This document shows positions 24,554 through 32,393 of a DNA stretch of 64,000 nucleotides, one piece after another. The translations under genes were made by a program, and so were the position numbers. Position 1 is the first letter of the stretch. Each line of letters starts with the position of its first letter. The DNA is from Paraburkholderia sp. HP33-1. GTDB lineage: Bacteria > Pseudomonadota > Gammaproteobacteria > Burkholderiales > Burkholderiaceae. The notes under the pieces are model-generated. The model made no database searches. It worked only from the letters and a program-made list of their open reading frames with translations, and was not told the DNA's origin. The stretch spans positions 1,736,001 to 1,800,000 of the forward strand of contig NZ_JAJEJR010000001.1 in assembly GCF_021390595.1 (NCBI RefSeq), in the 5' to 3' direction.

Positions 24554-25606
24554 TCAGCGAACCGCCTGCGTGAACTTGTCGAAATAAAGCCGCTCGGGTG
24601 CGACGCCAGCCATCTGAAGAACCGGCATCACCGCCTCGATCATCGGAGCGGGACCGCATGCGTAAGCGTCGATCTCACCCGCGAGCGCTTCCTCGCGCAA
24701 AGTGCGGCTGACCACTTCGTGGATAAAGCCGGTCTCGCCCATCCAGCCGTCGTCCGGTTCGGCATTCGAGAGCGCCGGAATAAATCGGAAATTCGGCAGC
24801 TTTTGCTCCAGATCCGCGAACTCGTCGAGATAAAACAGATCGCGTCGACTGCGCGCGCCGTAGAAAAAGCGGATCGGGCGCTCTTCGCCGCTTTGCACGT
24901 GATCATTGAGGATCGACCACAGCGGCGACATGCCTGAACCACCACCCACGAGCACCATCGGTCCGGGCTGGTCCTCGCGCCGGAAGCAGGTACCGTACGG
25001 CCCCTTCGCGATCAGCCTGTCGCCTGGATTCAAGCCGCCGTCGAGTCGCGACGAGAATGCCCCGTTGGGATACTTCTTGATGATGAATTGCAGCGTCTTT
25101 TGGCCGTCAGGCGTATTGGCCATCGAGAACGATCGCGTGATGCCCGCGCCCGGAATCGTCAGGTCGACATACTGTCCGGCCCAAAAGCGCAACGGCCTCG
25201 ACAAGCTCACTTCCAGCAACCTGATGTCGTGCGTGAGCGCCGTGATCTTCGTGAGTGTTGCGTCATATTCGCTGACCGCAATCGAGCGGCGCATCAGGTC
25301 TTCGTCGTAATTCAGCAGCTCGACGGTCAGATCGCTGTAGGCGAGCGTTCGGCATAGCAGGATATGGCCCGATTCGCGTTCGTAGTCGGGCAGTGCGAAC
25401 GTCGAATATTTCTTCAGTTCGACATCGCCTTCGAGCAGCAGCGACTTGCAACTGCTGCACTGTCCCTCCTTGCATCCATGCATGACCGCGATGCCCTGGC
25501 GAAACGCGGCATCGAGCACGGTCTCGCCTTCCGCTACCGACATCTGCACACCGACCGGCTCGAAGTAAACGGTATGGAATATCTCGTCGTCGCCTTTGTC
25601 CGCCAT
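24554..25606 (-). CDS. mimB: Monooxygenase reductase ([2Fe-2S]-FAD, NADH)
   Basis: The 350-residue product carries electrons from NADH to the di-iron hydroxylase. The N-terminal ferredoxin domain has the plant-type cluster cysteines Cys45, Cys50, Cys53 (HGCKEGQCSSC) and Cys85 (LLCRT). The FAD-binding barrel has RSFSMANTP, and the NAD domain has VLVGGGSGMSPLWSIL and a terminal acidic YACGPAPMIEAV. The start at 25606 is supported by GAGG upstream. Position between alpha and beta subunit genes (A-B-C-D order) is typical of the propane 2-monooxygenase group. Confidence 0.95.
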   Translation of the reverse strand: MADKGDDEIFHTVYFEPVGVQMSVAEGETVLDAAFRQGIAVMHGCKEGQCSSCKSLLLEGDVELKKYSTFALPDYERESGHILLCRTLAYSDLTVELLNYDEDLMRRSIAVSEYDATLTKITALTHDIRLLEVSLSRPLRFWAGQYVDLTIPGAGITRSFSMANTPDGQKTLQFIIKKYPNGAFSSRLDGGLNPGDRLIAKGPYGTCFRREDQPGPMVLVGGGSGMSPLWSILNDHVQSGEERPIRFFYGARSRRDLFYLDEFADLEQKLPNFRFIPALSNAEPDDGWMGETGFIHEVVSRTLREEALAGEIDAYACGPAPMIEAVMPVLQMAGVAPERLYFDKFTQAVR

Positions 25607-25693
25607 TGTGTTCCTCGTCTCTTGCGTGTCGCTGATCCGTGGCTCATGACCCGTCCCGCGGCAAACCACGCGCCGCCGGATCGGGCGCCTTCC

Positions 25694-27364
25694 TCAATTC
25701 ACCGGATTGATCTTGAAACCGGCGCGATACTCGGCAATGTGTTTCTCGCGCTGTTCCGGCGTCATACCCCGCAGCAAAACGAGCGGGCTCTGGATCGTGT
25801 ACCCGCGCACATGGTCGAGCGTCCACATCTGCCTGTCGTCAAAGCGTAGATGCGGTTGCGGCACGAGCGTCTTGCCGTCACTGCGCACGAAACCCAGATC
25901 CTTGATGCAATCGGCCAGATCCCAGCCGTGGTAGCACTCTTCCCATTGACGGCGCCCGCTGAAGCGCCCCATCGCCGGAGTCGGCCTGCCCTCGTATTCC
26001 TCCGCGAACGCGACCTTATGCGTCCAGCGGCACAGCTCCGAGCAATACGTGTACAGTTGGCCGTCGACTTCATCGACCACGAAGTCTTCCCGAATCAGGC
26101 AAGGCACGAGACAGCTCCAGCAACGGTGCGGGTACACGTAACCGTTTTCCTGATCGAACAGCATATTGGTTTCGCCCGGTACGCTTTTCTTCGCATACCA
26201 CTTCCAGTAGTCGCCGAATTCGGCGTACCAGCCCGGGTACTTGTGCTCGAACCATTCGAAGTCTTTTTCGGTCTGCGCTTCGATGCGCCAGAAGTTGACC
26301 GGCCAGCCGACCGAGAAGAACTGCGCGACCTTGTGGACATAGTTCTGCTTGACGATGCGATCCCAGGCGGCAGCGACATCGTCATGGTGAATCTTGATGC
26401 CGTACTTCTCGAGCGGCAGCATGTAGGTGCGGTAGTAATCCTCATAGATCCACCGGTGCCACAACTCGGCGTACGATTCCTTGTTCTTGTCGCGGTCCGT
26501 GGTGCCGTACTCGATGAAGGTGCCGATCGCGGCGTCGACGATCGCGTGGTTCTGCCAGAACGCGTAGCGCAGATCACGCTCCAGTAGCAGATGGTTGTCC
26601 GGATCATTGATGATCGACATCAATAGCGAGTGACCATTGCCGATATGGCGGCTTTCATCCGACTGCACTGAAAGGAACACCGTCGGCAGCGCATAGTCGC
26701 CGTTGCGGGCGGCTTCTGATGGCATCGCGACAAACAGCGTATTCGTGAACGCCGTCTCGGCCACCACTTGCAGGAAGACGTTGGCAGCAGTGACTGCATC
26801 GCCAGTGAGGAACCCCTCTGCGAACTGACGGCCGATCGTGGTGGCATAGCACTTGCCAAATGCCGCTTCAGTAATATCGAACCCGGCCGGATCGATATAG
26901 TTCTCCATGTACCACTTTTTCAGGTTCATCTGGATCGTGGAGTGCCGGAACTCATCGACCATCTGCATCGTAAAGCCGGTACGCAGTTCTTCTCCGGGCG
27001 CAAGCTGGCCAAGCATCGACATCGAACGCGCCGCCGAAATCTCGGGGAACGGAATGATCGCGAGGAACAGCTTCATCCATTCCACCCAGCGCGGCTCGAC
27101 ATTGCGGAACATGTCACCGCGCAATGCCGCGTCGAGTGCGCCGTAGACGCGGTTATCCTTTTCCTCCTGCATCGGGAAATAAGAGCGCAGCACCTGTTTC
27201 ATCGGGTCGCGTGGCACCTTGCTGATCTTGTAGTCCGTCGGGAAGGTCATGGCCTCCTGGACATAACTCGGAGTCCAGCCGAGATCGGCGACGCGGCGTG
27301 CCGCCTCGCCAATGCTGATTCCGCGCTGGGACGTGATCTTGTTGAGCGTTAATCCATCAGACAT
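25694..27364 (-). CDS. mimA: Soluble di-iron monooxygenase alpha subunit (propane/acetone/phenol type)
   Basis: The 556-residue catalytic subunit hydroxylates hydrocarbons or ketones with O2 at a carboxylate-bridged di-iron site. All six ligands are visible: Glu108 (PFPEIS), Glu138 and His141 (VDEFRHS), Glu203 (VAETAF), Glu237 and His240 (SDESRH). A cysteine-rich segment near residues 415-445 (HRCWSCLVPCLIRED, YCSELCRWTH) is characteristic of this group. The start at 27364 is set by AAGGAGAGC upstream. It is the first gene of the operon behind a -24/-12 promoter 247 bp away. Homologues act on propane (C2), acetone or phenol; the substrate here is inference. Confidence 0.96.
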   Translation of the reverse strand: MSDGLTLNKITSQRGISIGEAARRVADLGWTPSYVQEAMTFPTDYKISKVPRDPMKQVLRSYFPMQEEKDNRVYGALDAALRGDMFRNVEPRWVEWMKLFLAIIPFPEISAARSMSMLGQLAPGEELRTGFTMQMVDEFRHSTIQMNLKKWYMENYIDPAGFDITEAAFGKCYATTIGRQFAEGFLTGDAVTAANVFLQVVAETAFTNTLFVAMPSEAARNGDYALPTVFLSVQSDESRHIGNGHSLLMSIINDPDNHLLLERDLRYAFWQNHAIVDAAIGTFIEYGTTDRDKNKESYAELWHRWIYEDYYRTYMLPLEKYGIKIHHDDVAAAWDRIVKQNYVHKVAQFFSVGWPVNFWRIEAQTEKDFEWFEHKYPGWYAEFGDYWKWYAKKSVPGETNMLFDQENGYVYPHRCWSCLVPCLIREDFVVDEVDGQLYTYCSELCRWTHKVAFAEEYEGRPTPAMGRFSGRRQWEECYHGWDLADCIKDLGFVRSDGKTLVPQPHLRFDDRQMWTLDHVRGYTIQSPLVLLRGMTPEQREKHIAEYRAGFKINPVN

Positions 27365-27610
27365 TGAGCTCTCCTTGTTCCACTTCGATAACTGTCGCAA
27401 TGCGACGCTTCGGGCAGGGCCGGCTAGCGCCGGGACCAGAGTCAACACCAGATTCAACGACGCGGGCGGCCCGTCTCGTTGATCAGTAATACGTAGAGGA
27501 GAACGAATCGGATGAAGGTCCTGCTGTACCCGTCTTCATGATCTTGTCTCCTGCTGTTTTCGTTGTGCGCTTCTTGACGTCAACGCTTTCGGATTGACCT
27601 GCGCTTATAG

Positions 27611-27627
27611 AGCGATAAGCGTGCCAG
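27611..27627 (-). promoter_or_regulatory. Sigma-54 (-24/-12) promoter of the monooxygenase operon
   Basis: Read on the minus strand: CTGGCACGCTTATCGCT. It matches the consensus YTGGCACG-N4-TTGCW with the exact GG-to-GC spacing and one mismatch (TCGC for TTGC). It points at mimA, whose start is 247 bp downstream. The cluster's activator has an intact GAFTGA loop, as this promoter class requires. Confidence 0.75.
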
Positions 27628-27654
27628 ACGTATTTCTTTCTTCCGTTTCAAGCC

Positions 27655-27740
27655 TGGTAACGGACAGAGGCAACGGACAAAAAATCTCGCAGTGCGCCAT
27701 GTTTTGTTCTGCGACAACTCGACTTCCCGATGCTGTCCGA
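27655..27740. promoter_or_regulatory. Candidate upstream activating sequences for mimA
   Basis: AACGGACA occurs twice as direct repeats near 27659-27680, with an inverse TGTCCG near 27733. TCGCAG (27687-27692) and CTGCGA (27709-27714) form an inverted repeat with a 16-bp spacer. They lie 30-130 bp upstream of the -24 element, a suitable place for an AcoR/MimR-type activator. Confidence 0.4.
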
Positions 27741-27777
27741 TATTGGGACGTTCGCAATCGAAGGGCAGATGCTGCGT

Positions 27778-27981
27778 CTACCGGGTAATGCTGCCCTGGC
27801 TATCAGCCGTGAGAATCATGCTTTGGGCCGCGTCTGCGGGATCTTTGCCTTCAGCGACAAAACGTGCGGTAAGAATGAGCGCTCCCAGCGTGAAATCCTT
27901 GCCGTACGCTTCGATCATCGCGTCCGCCACAGCGCCAAGGCGTTCGAAGAACTGTTCTTTTGAAGGATGTCCGTTATTCAT
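27778..27981 (-). CDS. Small hypothetical protein (67 aa) of the CobW/WD40 unit
   Basis: ATG 27981 follows AGAGG. The product is helical and soluble: MNNGHPSKEQFFERLGAVAD, then YGKDFTLGALILTARFVAEG and a short polar end. No cysteine or membrane segment. It is last gene of the unit that begins with the alcohol dehydrogenase, 40 bp after the WD40 gene, and ends 151 bp before the mim promoter. No family recognised. Confidence 0.6.
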   Translation of the reverse strand: MNNGHPSKEQFFERLGAVADAMIEAYGKDFTLGALILTARFVAEGKDPADAAQSMILTADSQGSITR

Positions 27982-28021
27982 GATTGCCTCTATCTGGCTA
28001 TGTGAGGGAAGCACGGCGCGC

Positions 28022-29116
28022 TTACCCGTGGCGTGAGAAGCGGAATAGCTCGTCCGGCAGAAACACCAGCGCTAACTCGCCCGCCTCGGTTCCGAGCGCG
28101 AGCTGCTGACCATCCGGCGACCACGCCATCGCGCTTACCGCACTGTTGCCGGAACGCTTGATGAACAGGATGTCGCGACTGCCTGGCTGACACAGCAGCA
28201 CCGCGCCGCTGTGGTAGCCGACTGCAATCAGCGGATGAGCCGGGTGGCAGGCCACCACGCTTACCGGCGTCTTGCCCGCGATGCCGCTTTCATGCGGCGC
28301 GTCATCTGTGCCGGGCGGATCGAAGCGCCAGCACACCGCGCGCATTCCGCCGCTCGTGGCGAGAAAACGACCGTCAGCGGAAAACGACAACGAGCGAGGC
28401 TGCCCAGGGTAGCCTCCCATTTCGATGTCCGCTCCGTCTGGAAGTCGCCAGCCGTGCAGCGCGTTCTCCTCCATGCCGCTCACGAGATAGCGGCCGTCCG
28501 GACTCCACGCCACGTTCCGGTGATAGCCCGGCCACGCAAGTTGATGCTCGCGCAGTGTGTCGGCCGCCCAAAGCGTGACGCCACCGTGGTGCGAGATCGC
28601 CAATCGTGTACCGGTCGGGTCGAAAGCCATGGAGGTTGCCGATCCGGGTAGCATCAGGCAGGCAGGTTTCGGCCCCAGCCAATGAACCCTGCGGCCGCTC
28701 GCATAGCATCGGCCACTCACCGGGCTCGTGGCCACGCGGTCAATCCACGCGCCAGCCTCATGCGCGACGAGTTCGCTCGTGCCATCGAGACGCAGATGGA
28801 CGAGACGGCCATCGTCTCCGCCGCTGAGGAATCCGCCCGCAGGGTCGGCGGCAAGGGCGAGGCACGTGCCCGCATGAACGGCGAAGCGCGCAAGCGGCGC
28901 CGGTGGCGCTTGCGGCTGCACGAATTCGACGCCGCCGCTCTCGCGTGGCTTGAGTCGAGGTCCGCCCTCCCACGCACCGGCGGCGAGCGCAAGCGTGCCG
29001 TCGCCAAGCGCGAATCCAGCACCTTGCCCCGATGTGTCCCACACGACTTCGACGACGGATGCGTCGACATCCCAACACGCCCCAAGCAGATCCATCAGAA
29101 CATGCGGCGCGTTCAT
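28022..29116 (-). CDS. WD40-repeat protein
   Basis: The 364-residue beta-propeller protein has no signal peptide. Repeat signatures recur with GG/GH-SPDG spacing: [63 protein letters not shown] and [19 protein letters not shown]. Its start overlaps the CobW gene stop by 4 bp (ATGA), implying stoichiometric, probably physical partnership with the GTPase. WD40 propellers are usually protein-interaction platforms; here it might link the metallochaperone to its client. That role is inference. Confidence 0.88.
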   Translation of the reverse strand: MNAPHVLMDLLGACWDVDASVVEVVWDTSGQGAGFALGDGTLALAAGAWEGGPRLKPRESGGVEFVQPQAPPAPLARFAVHAGTCLALAADPAGGFLSGGDDGRLVHLRLDGTSELVAHEAGAWIDRVATSPVSGRCYASGRRVHWLGPKPACLMLPGSATSMAFDPTGTRLAISHHGGVTLWAADTLREHQLAWPGYHRNVAWSPDGRYLVSGMEENALHGWRLPDGADIEMGGYPGQPRSLSFSADGRFLATSGGMRAVCWRFDPPGTDDAPHESGIAGKTPVSVVACHPAHPLIAVGYHSGAVLLCQPGSRDILFIKRSGNSAVSAMAWSPDGQQLALGTEAGELALVFLPDELFRFSRHG

Positions 29117-30135
29117 GAGTCGATCTCGCAGTGCCTGATGCTCTCGCGCAACTCGCGCCGGTCGAGATTGCGGCCGATGAACACGAGGCGGCTATCACGC
29201 TGTTCGCCGTCTCGCCAGGGCCGGTCGAAGTCGGTATCCATCGTCATGTGCACGCCCTGGAACACAAAGCGACGCTCCGATCCCGCGAGATCGACGATAC
29301 CTTTCGCACGCAGCAGGTCCTGGCCTTGCTCAACCACGAGTCGCTGCAGCCACGAGAGGAAGCGTGTTCGTTCGAGCGGCCGCTCGACGCGCAGCGAGAT
29401 GCTATCGATCCCGTGACTATGGTGAGCTTGCCTGACGGAGGCGCCAGCACGAAGCGGGACGTAGCGGTAAGTCCGCTCGCCGCTTGCCGCACCGATAGTC
29501 GAACCGGGCGATGCCGCAAGCTGCAGGCGCTTGAGATCGAACGCGCCGCGATCGAGCAGCACGGCAAGCGGTATTTCGCAGCGCACGCTGGTCAGCTGTT
29601 CAGCGGTCGGGTTGATGCACCGCACGGCGTCCTGAACCGAAGCGAGAGCGGCCGCGTCGATGAGGTCGATCTTGTTGATCAGTACGACGTCGGCCTGCGC
29701 GAGTTGCTCCGCGGCCTCACGGCTGTCCGCGAGGCGCGCCTGCAGATGCGCGCCATCGGCCACGCAAATCACGCTGTCGAGCCGCGTGCGCTGCCGGATC
29801 TCATCGTCGATAAAGAAGGTTTGCACCACCGGTGCCGGGTCGGCCAGACCGGAGGTTTCAATCAGAATCCCGTCGAAGCCATCCTTACGCTTGACGAGAG
29901 CTGACACCACGCGAATCAGATCGCCGCGCACCTTGCAGCAGACGCAGCCGTTGTTCAATTCGATGACCTCGTCTTCGGCGCCGACCACAAGATCACCGTC
30001 GATACCGATGGCGCCGTATTCGTTGACGATCACCGCATAACGCCGGCCGTGCTGCTCGCGCAGAATGCGATTGAGCAGCGTGGTTTTGCCAGCGCCGAGA
30101 AAACCGGTGAGCACCGTAACCGGGATGCGATTCAT
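29113..30135 (-). CDS. CobW/COG0523 family GTPase, putative metallochaperone
   Basis: The 340-residue G3E GTPase starts at ATG 30135 (AAGGGGG upstream). It has Walker [10 protein letters not shown] (residues 11-19) and the metal-binding Cys64-Val-Cys66-Cys67 ([13 protein letters not shown]). [10 protein letters not shown] is the switch/Walker B region, [10 protein letters not shown] the guanine-specificity motif, and a C-terminal CobW_C domain follows. Family members insert or deliver metals (cobalamin, nitrile hydratase, zinc homeostasis). Coupled by 4-bp overlaps on both sides to the coiled-coil and WD40 genes, and in the unit behind the adh sigma-54 promoter, it is a candidate metal-delivery factor for the monooxygenase or the dehydrogenase. 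Confidence 0.92.
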   Translation of the reverse strand: MNRIPVTVLTGFLGAGKTTLLNRILREQHGRRYAVIVNEYGAIGIDGDLVVGAEDEVIELNNGCVCCKVRGDLIRVVSALVKRKDGFDGILIETSGLADPAPVVQTFFIDDEIRQRTRLDSVICVADGAHLQARLADSREAAEQLAQADVVLINKIDLIDAAALASVQDAVRCINPTAEQLTSVRCEIPLAVLLDRGAFDLKRLQLAASPGSTIGAASGERTYRYVPLRAGASVRQAHHSHGIDSISLRVERPLERTRFLSWLQRLVVEQGQDLLRAKGIVDLAGSERRFVFQGVHMTMDTDFDRPWRDGEQRDSRLVFIGRNLDRRELRESIRHCEIDS

Positions 30136-30461
30136 TGCCAGCCCCCTTGTGCACCCGACGACGCTCGACAGTCCAGGTGAGCCAGCTCGTTGGCAAGCCG
30201 ATCCCGCTCGGATTCGATCGCCCGCAACGCGCATTCGGCTTCGTCGAGCCGCTCGCGCAATTGTTCGATATACGCCGCGCCCTCCTGTGAGACGCCGTCG
30301 CGCTCCGCGCTGGCCAGTGCGCACGCCAGTTCGATCTGCGCGCCCGCGCGTCGGCTTTCGCCGCGCAAGTGGCGGGAATTGACTTCGGTTAGTGCGATAA
30401 CCAGATGCATGCGCTCGAAAAGCGATGCTGCGTCGCGCTCCAGGGTCACGGCAATCTCCAC
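30132..30461 (-). CDS. Coiled-coil hypothetical protein (109 aa)
   Basis: The product is almost wholly helical, with long heptad-rich segments ([37 protein letters not shown]) and one C-terminal cysteine. No membrane segment. It ends in a 4-bp overlap with the CobW gene start and begins 24 bp after the alcohol dehydrogenase stop, so it belongs to the same operon. No known family recognised; probably an adaptor for the GTPase. Confidence 0.65.
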   Translation of the reverse strand: MEIAVTLERDAASLFERMHLVIALTEVNSRHLRGESRRAGAQIELACALASAERDGVSQEGAAYIEQLRERLDEAECALRAIESERDRLANELAHLDCRASSGAQGGWQ

Positions 30462-30485
30462 GCTAAGGTCGTTCCGTCAAAGCGT

Positions 30486-31529
30486 TTACGGAATCAACAC
30501 CGCCCGGCCTTTGATCTTTCCGTGATGCAGGTCCTTGAGCGCCTGGTTCGCTTCGCTCAGACGGTACTCCCGTGTCGCCAGATGGACGAGGCCACGGTCG
30601 GCCAGCGCCATCAACTCGACGAGTTCGGGATAGGTGCCGACCAGATTGCCGACGATGGTCTTCTCGCTGGTGATCATGTCGATCGTCGGCAACTCGATCT
30701 TTCCGCCATAACCGACGATGTAGTAGTAGCCGGCGTTGCGCGTCATGGCGAGGCCCTTGGCGATCGCGTCGCCCTCACCGACAAAATCGATGACCGCTTC
30801 CGCGCCGCTGCCCCCCGTCAGTTCGAGCACGCGTTCGACTTCATTGCCGTCCCCCTTGACCGTATGATGCGCGCCGCAATCCTTCGCAAGTTGCAGCGCA
30901 ACGTCGGAGCGGTCAACGACGATGATTTCGGCCGCGCAAAGCGCATTGAGAACCTGAATGCCGATGTGCCCGAGGCCACCGGCGCCGATCACGACGGCAT
31001 ATTGACCGGGGAGCAAATGGCGCGAGGCCTTTTTTGCGGCGCGGTAAGCAGTCAAGCCGGCGTCCGTATAAGGCGCGACGTCTTTCGGCGCCAGCGATTT
31101 CGGCAACTGGATCAGCGAGCGTTCGCCAGTCGACAGGTATTGCGCGTAGCCACCGTTGGCGTTGATGCCGGGAAACCGGCTGTCCGTCGCGTGCATATCG
31201 TCACCGCGCCGGCAGGCGAGGCAGTGTCCGCTCGTCACCAGTGGATGACAGATGACCGGGTCGCCCACCTTGACACTCTCCACTCCACGGCCCACCTCTT
31301 CGACCCAGCCGGCATTTTCATGGCCCATGATGTAGGGCAATGCCACATCGACCTTGCTGCGCCAGATACCTTCCACGATGTGCAGATCGGTACGGCACAC
31401 ACCCGCACCGCCAATCCGGACGATGACGTCGGTGGGCCGCACGATCTTCGGATCGGCGACATCTTCGTAGCGCACGAATTCTTCGCGAGTCAATGACTCG
31501 TCGTACTGATGCAGCACGGCAGCTTTCAC
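30486..31529 (-). CDS. Zinc-dependent alcohol dehydrogenase (MDR family)
   Basis: The 347-residue NAD(P)-dependent dehydrogenase starts at GTG 31529, fixed by GGAGGAG upstream. Catalytic zinc ligands are visible: Cys in GVCRTDLH, His-Glu in GHENAGWVEEVG, and Asp (APYTDAGLTAY) in the third position. The coenzyme fold has VIGAGGLGHIGIQV followed by VVDRSD, an acidic end of strand 2 that favours NAD+. The structural-zinc loop TSGHCLACRRGDDMHA keeps only two of four ligands. The overall sequence resembles archaeal-type secondary ADHs. Beside a propane/acetone-type monooxygenase it most likely oxidises the alcohol product. Confidence 0.93.
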   Translation of the reverse strand: MKAAVLHQYDESLTREEFVRYEDVADPKIVRPTDVIVRIGGAGVCRTDLHIVEGIWRSKVDVALPYIMGHENAGWVEEVGRGVESVKVGDPVICHPLVTSGHCLACRRGDDMHATDSRFPGINANGGYAQYLSTGERSLIQLPKSLAPKDVAPYTDAGLTAYRAAKKASRHLLPGQYAVVIGAGGLGHIGIQVLNALCAAEIIVVDRSDVALQLAKDCGAHHTVKGDGNEVERVLELTGGSGAEAVIDFVGEGDAIAKGLAMTRNAGYYYIVGYGGKIELPTIDMITSEKTIVGNLVGTYPELVELMALADRGLVHLATREYRLSEANQALKDLHHGKIKGRAVLIP

Positions 31530-31611
31530 TTTTTGTCTCCTCCGTTCAGGTGTGGCCAGGAAATGCGCGAACCGTACGAATAGCGCTTTTGCGCGCGGCG
31601 AATGCTTGTCT

Positions 31612-31628
31612 CGCAACGTCCATGCCAA
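31612..31628 (-). promoter_or_regulatory. Sigma-54 (-24/-12) promoter of the adh-CobW-WD40 operon
   Basis: Read on the minus strand: TTGGCATGGACGTTGCG. It fits YTGGCACG-N4-TTGCW with one change in the -24 block and a G after TTGC; the GG/GC spacing is exact. It lies 83 bp upstream of the alcohol dehydrogenase start and points into it. Confidence 0.75.
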
Positions 31629-31722
31629 ACGCCAGGAAAGTAGCGAAGCAGTCCTCAGTTGCCGTGCAGGCATGAAAAGGAGGCCTCGTCCGCAGCGGCG
31701 AACAGGCGCGCCAGCAGGCGAA

Positions 31723-31784
31723 CTGTCGCAAAATCGGACGCTCAACGAGGATGCGGGGCGACAGATTGTCTGAAAATCGGACGC
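31723..31784. promoter_or_regulatory. Candidate upstream activating sequences for adh
   Basis: AAAATCGGACGC occurs at 31730-31741 and again at 31773-31784, 43 bp apart (about four helical turns). CTGTCGC (31723-31729) and GCGACAG (31758-31764) form a perfect inverted repeat. All lie 95-160 bp upstream of the -24/-12 promoter, the usual place for enhancer sites of sigma-54 activators. Confidence 0.5.
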
Positions 31785-31823
31785 ATCGAAACAGACCCTA
31801 TGAGCGAAAGTGCGTATGACGTT

Positions 31824-31853
31824 CGATATAAACCGTATATACTGTTTATATCG
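31824..31853. promoter_or_regulatory. Perfect palindrome, likely operator of the 31876 gene
   Basis: CGATATAAAC (31824-31833) and GTTTATATCG (31844-31853) are exact inverse arms around a 10-bp spacer that contains TATACT, a good -10 hexamer. The element ends 22 bp before the ATG. An autoregulatory operator over the promoter is the simplest reading. Confidence 0.6.
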
Positions 31854-31875
31854 TTTTTCGCCCCTGGAGATAGCC

Positions 31876-32319
31876 ATGACAGCACCGACCACACGCAAGC
31901 CCTCGAAGAAGGCATTTCATTTCCCGAAGTCTTCGGTCACGCCGGAGGCGGAAGGCGAAACAGCCAAGCCTGCCAGGAAAAGTAGCGCCAAGCCCGCGAA
32001 CACAAAGTCCGTAGCAGTCGAGGTGAGTACCGCTGGCACTGCGGCAGATGCGCCCGTTAGTGAAGCTCCCGGCAAAGTCAAAAGCAAGCGCGCGAAGAAA
32101 GAAAAGGTCGTGCGTGACAGTTTCACGATGCCCAGAACAGACTACGATCGAATCGCGCTTCTCAAACGCAAATGCCTCGAGGCGGGCGTGACGGCGAAAA
32201 AGAGCGAACTGCTGCGCGCCGGTCTTCAGATGCTGGAATCGGCTCCCGCCAAGCGGCTCGTGGCTGCAATCTCGGCGCTCGAAACCGTGAAGACGGGCCG
32301 GCCGGCAAAAGGCGAGTAG
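31876..32319 (+). CDS. Basic hypothetical protein, possible DNA-binding regulator
   Basis: The 147-residue product starts at ATG 31876 after CTGGAGA. The first 85 residues are disordered and rich in Lys, Ala, Ser and Pro. The C-terminal third is ordered: RDSFTMPRTDYDRIALLKRK, then GVTAKKSELLRAGLQMLESA and a helical end. The short extended segment before two helices (FTMPRTDYDRIALLKR... KSELLRAGL) resembles a ribbon-helix-helix fold, so it may bind the palindrome in its own promoter. That is inference. Not in the sigma-54 unit, which is divergent. Confidence 0.65.
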   Translation: MTAPTTRKPSKKAFHFPKSSVTPEAEGETAKPARKSSAKPANTKSVAVEVSTAGTAADAPVSEAPGKVKSKRAKKEKVVRDSFTMPRTDYDRIALLKRKCLEAGVTAKKSELLRAGLQMLESAPAKRLVAAISALETVKTGRPAKGE

Positions 32320-32393
32320 GCGAGACTGACTCGCTCTACGTTGCCGAACGCGGTGCTATAGTCGGTGACTCGTTCAGCGCTACCGGGTCAGCC

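Larger units (their letters stand above)
27365..27777. other. Promoter region of the monooxygenase operon
   Basis: About 410 bases. It holds a -24/-12 promoter at 27611-27627 and, upstream of it (27660-27750), repeated CGGACA motifs and a TCGCAG/CTGCGA inverted repeat. The long leader of about 235 nt between the promoter and mimA contains no supported gene. Confidence 0.7.
31530..31875. other. Divergent regulatory region between adh and the 31876 gene
   Basis: About 350 bases with no supported gene. It contains a -24/-12 promoter toward adh (31612-31628), a 12-bp direct repeat and an inverted repeat upstream of it (31723-31784), and a perfect 10-bp-arm palindrome next to the plus-strand gene (31824-31853). 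Confidence 0.7.
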
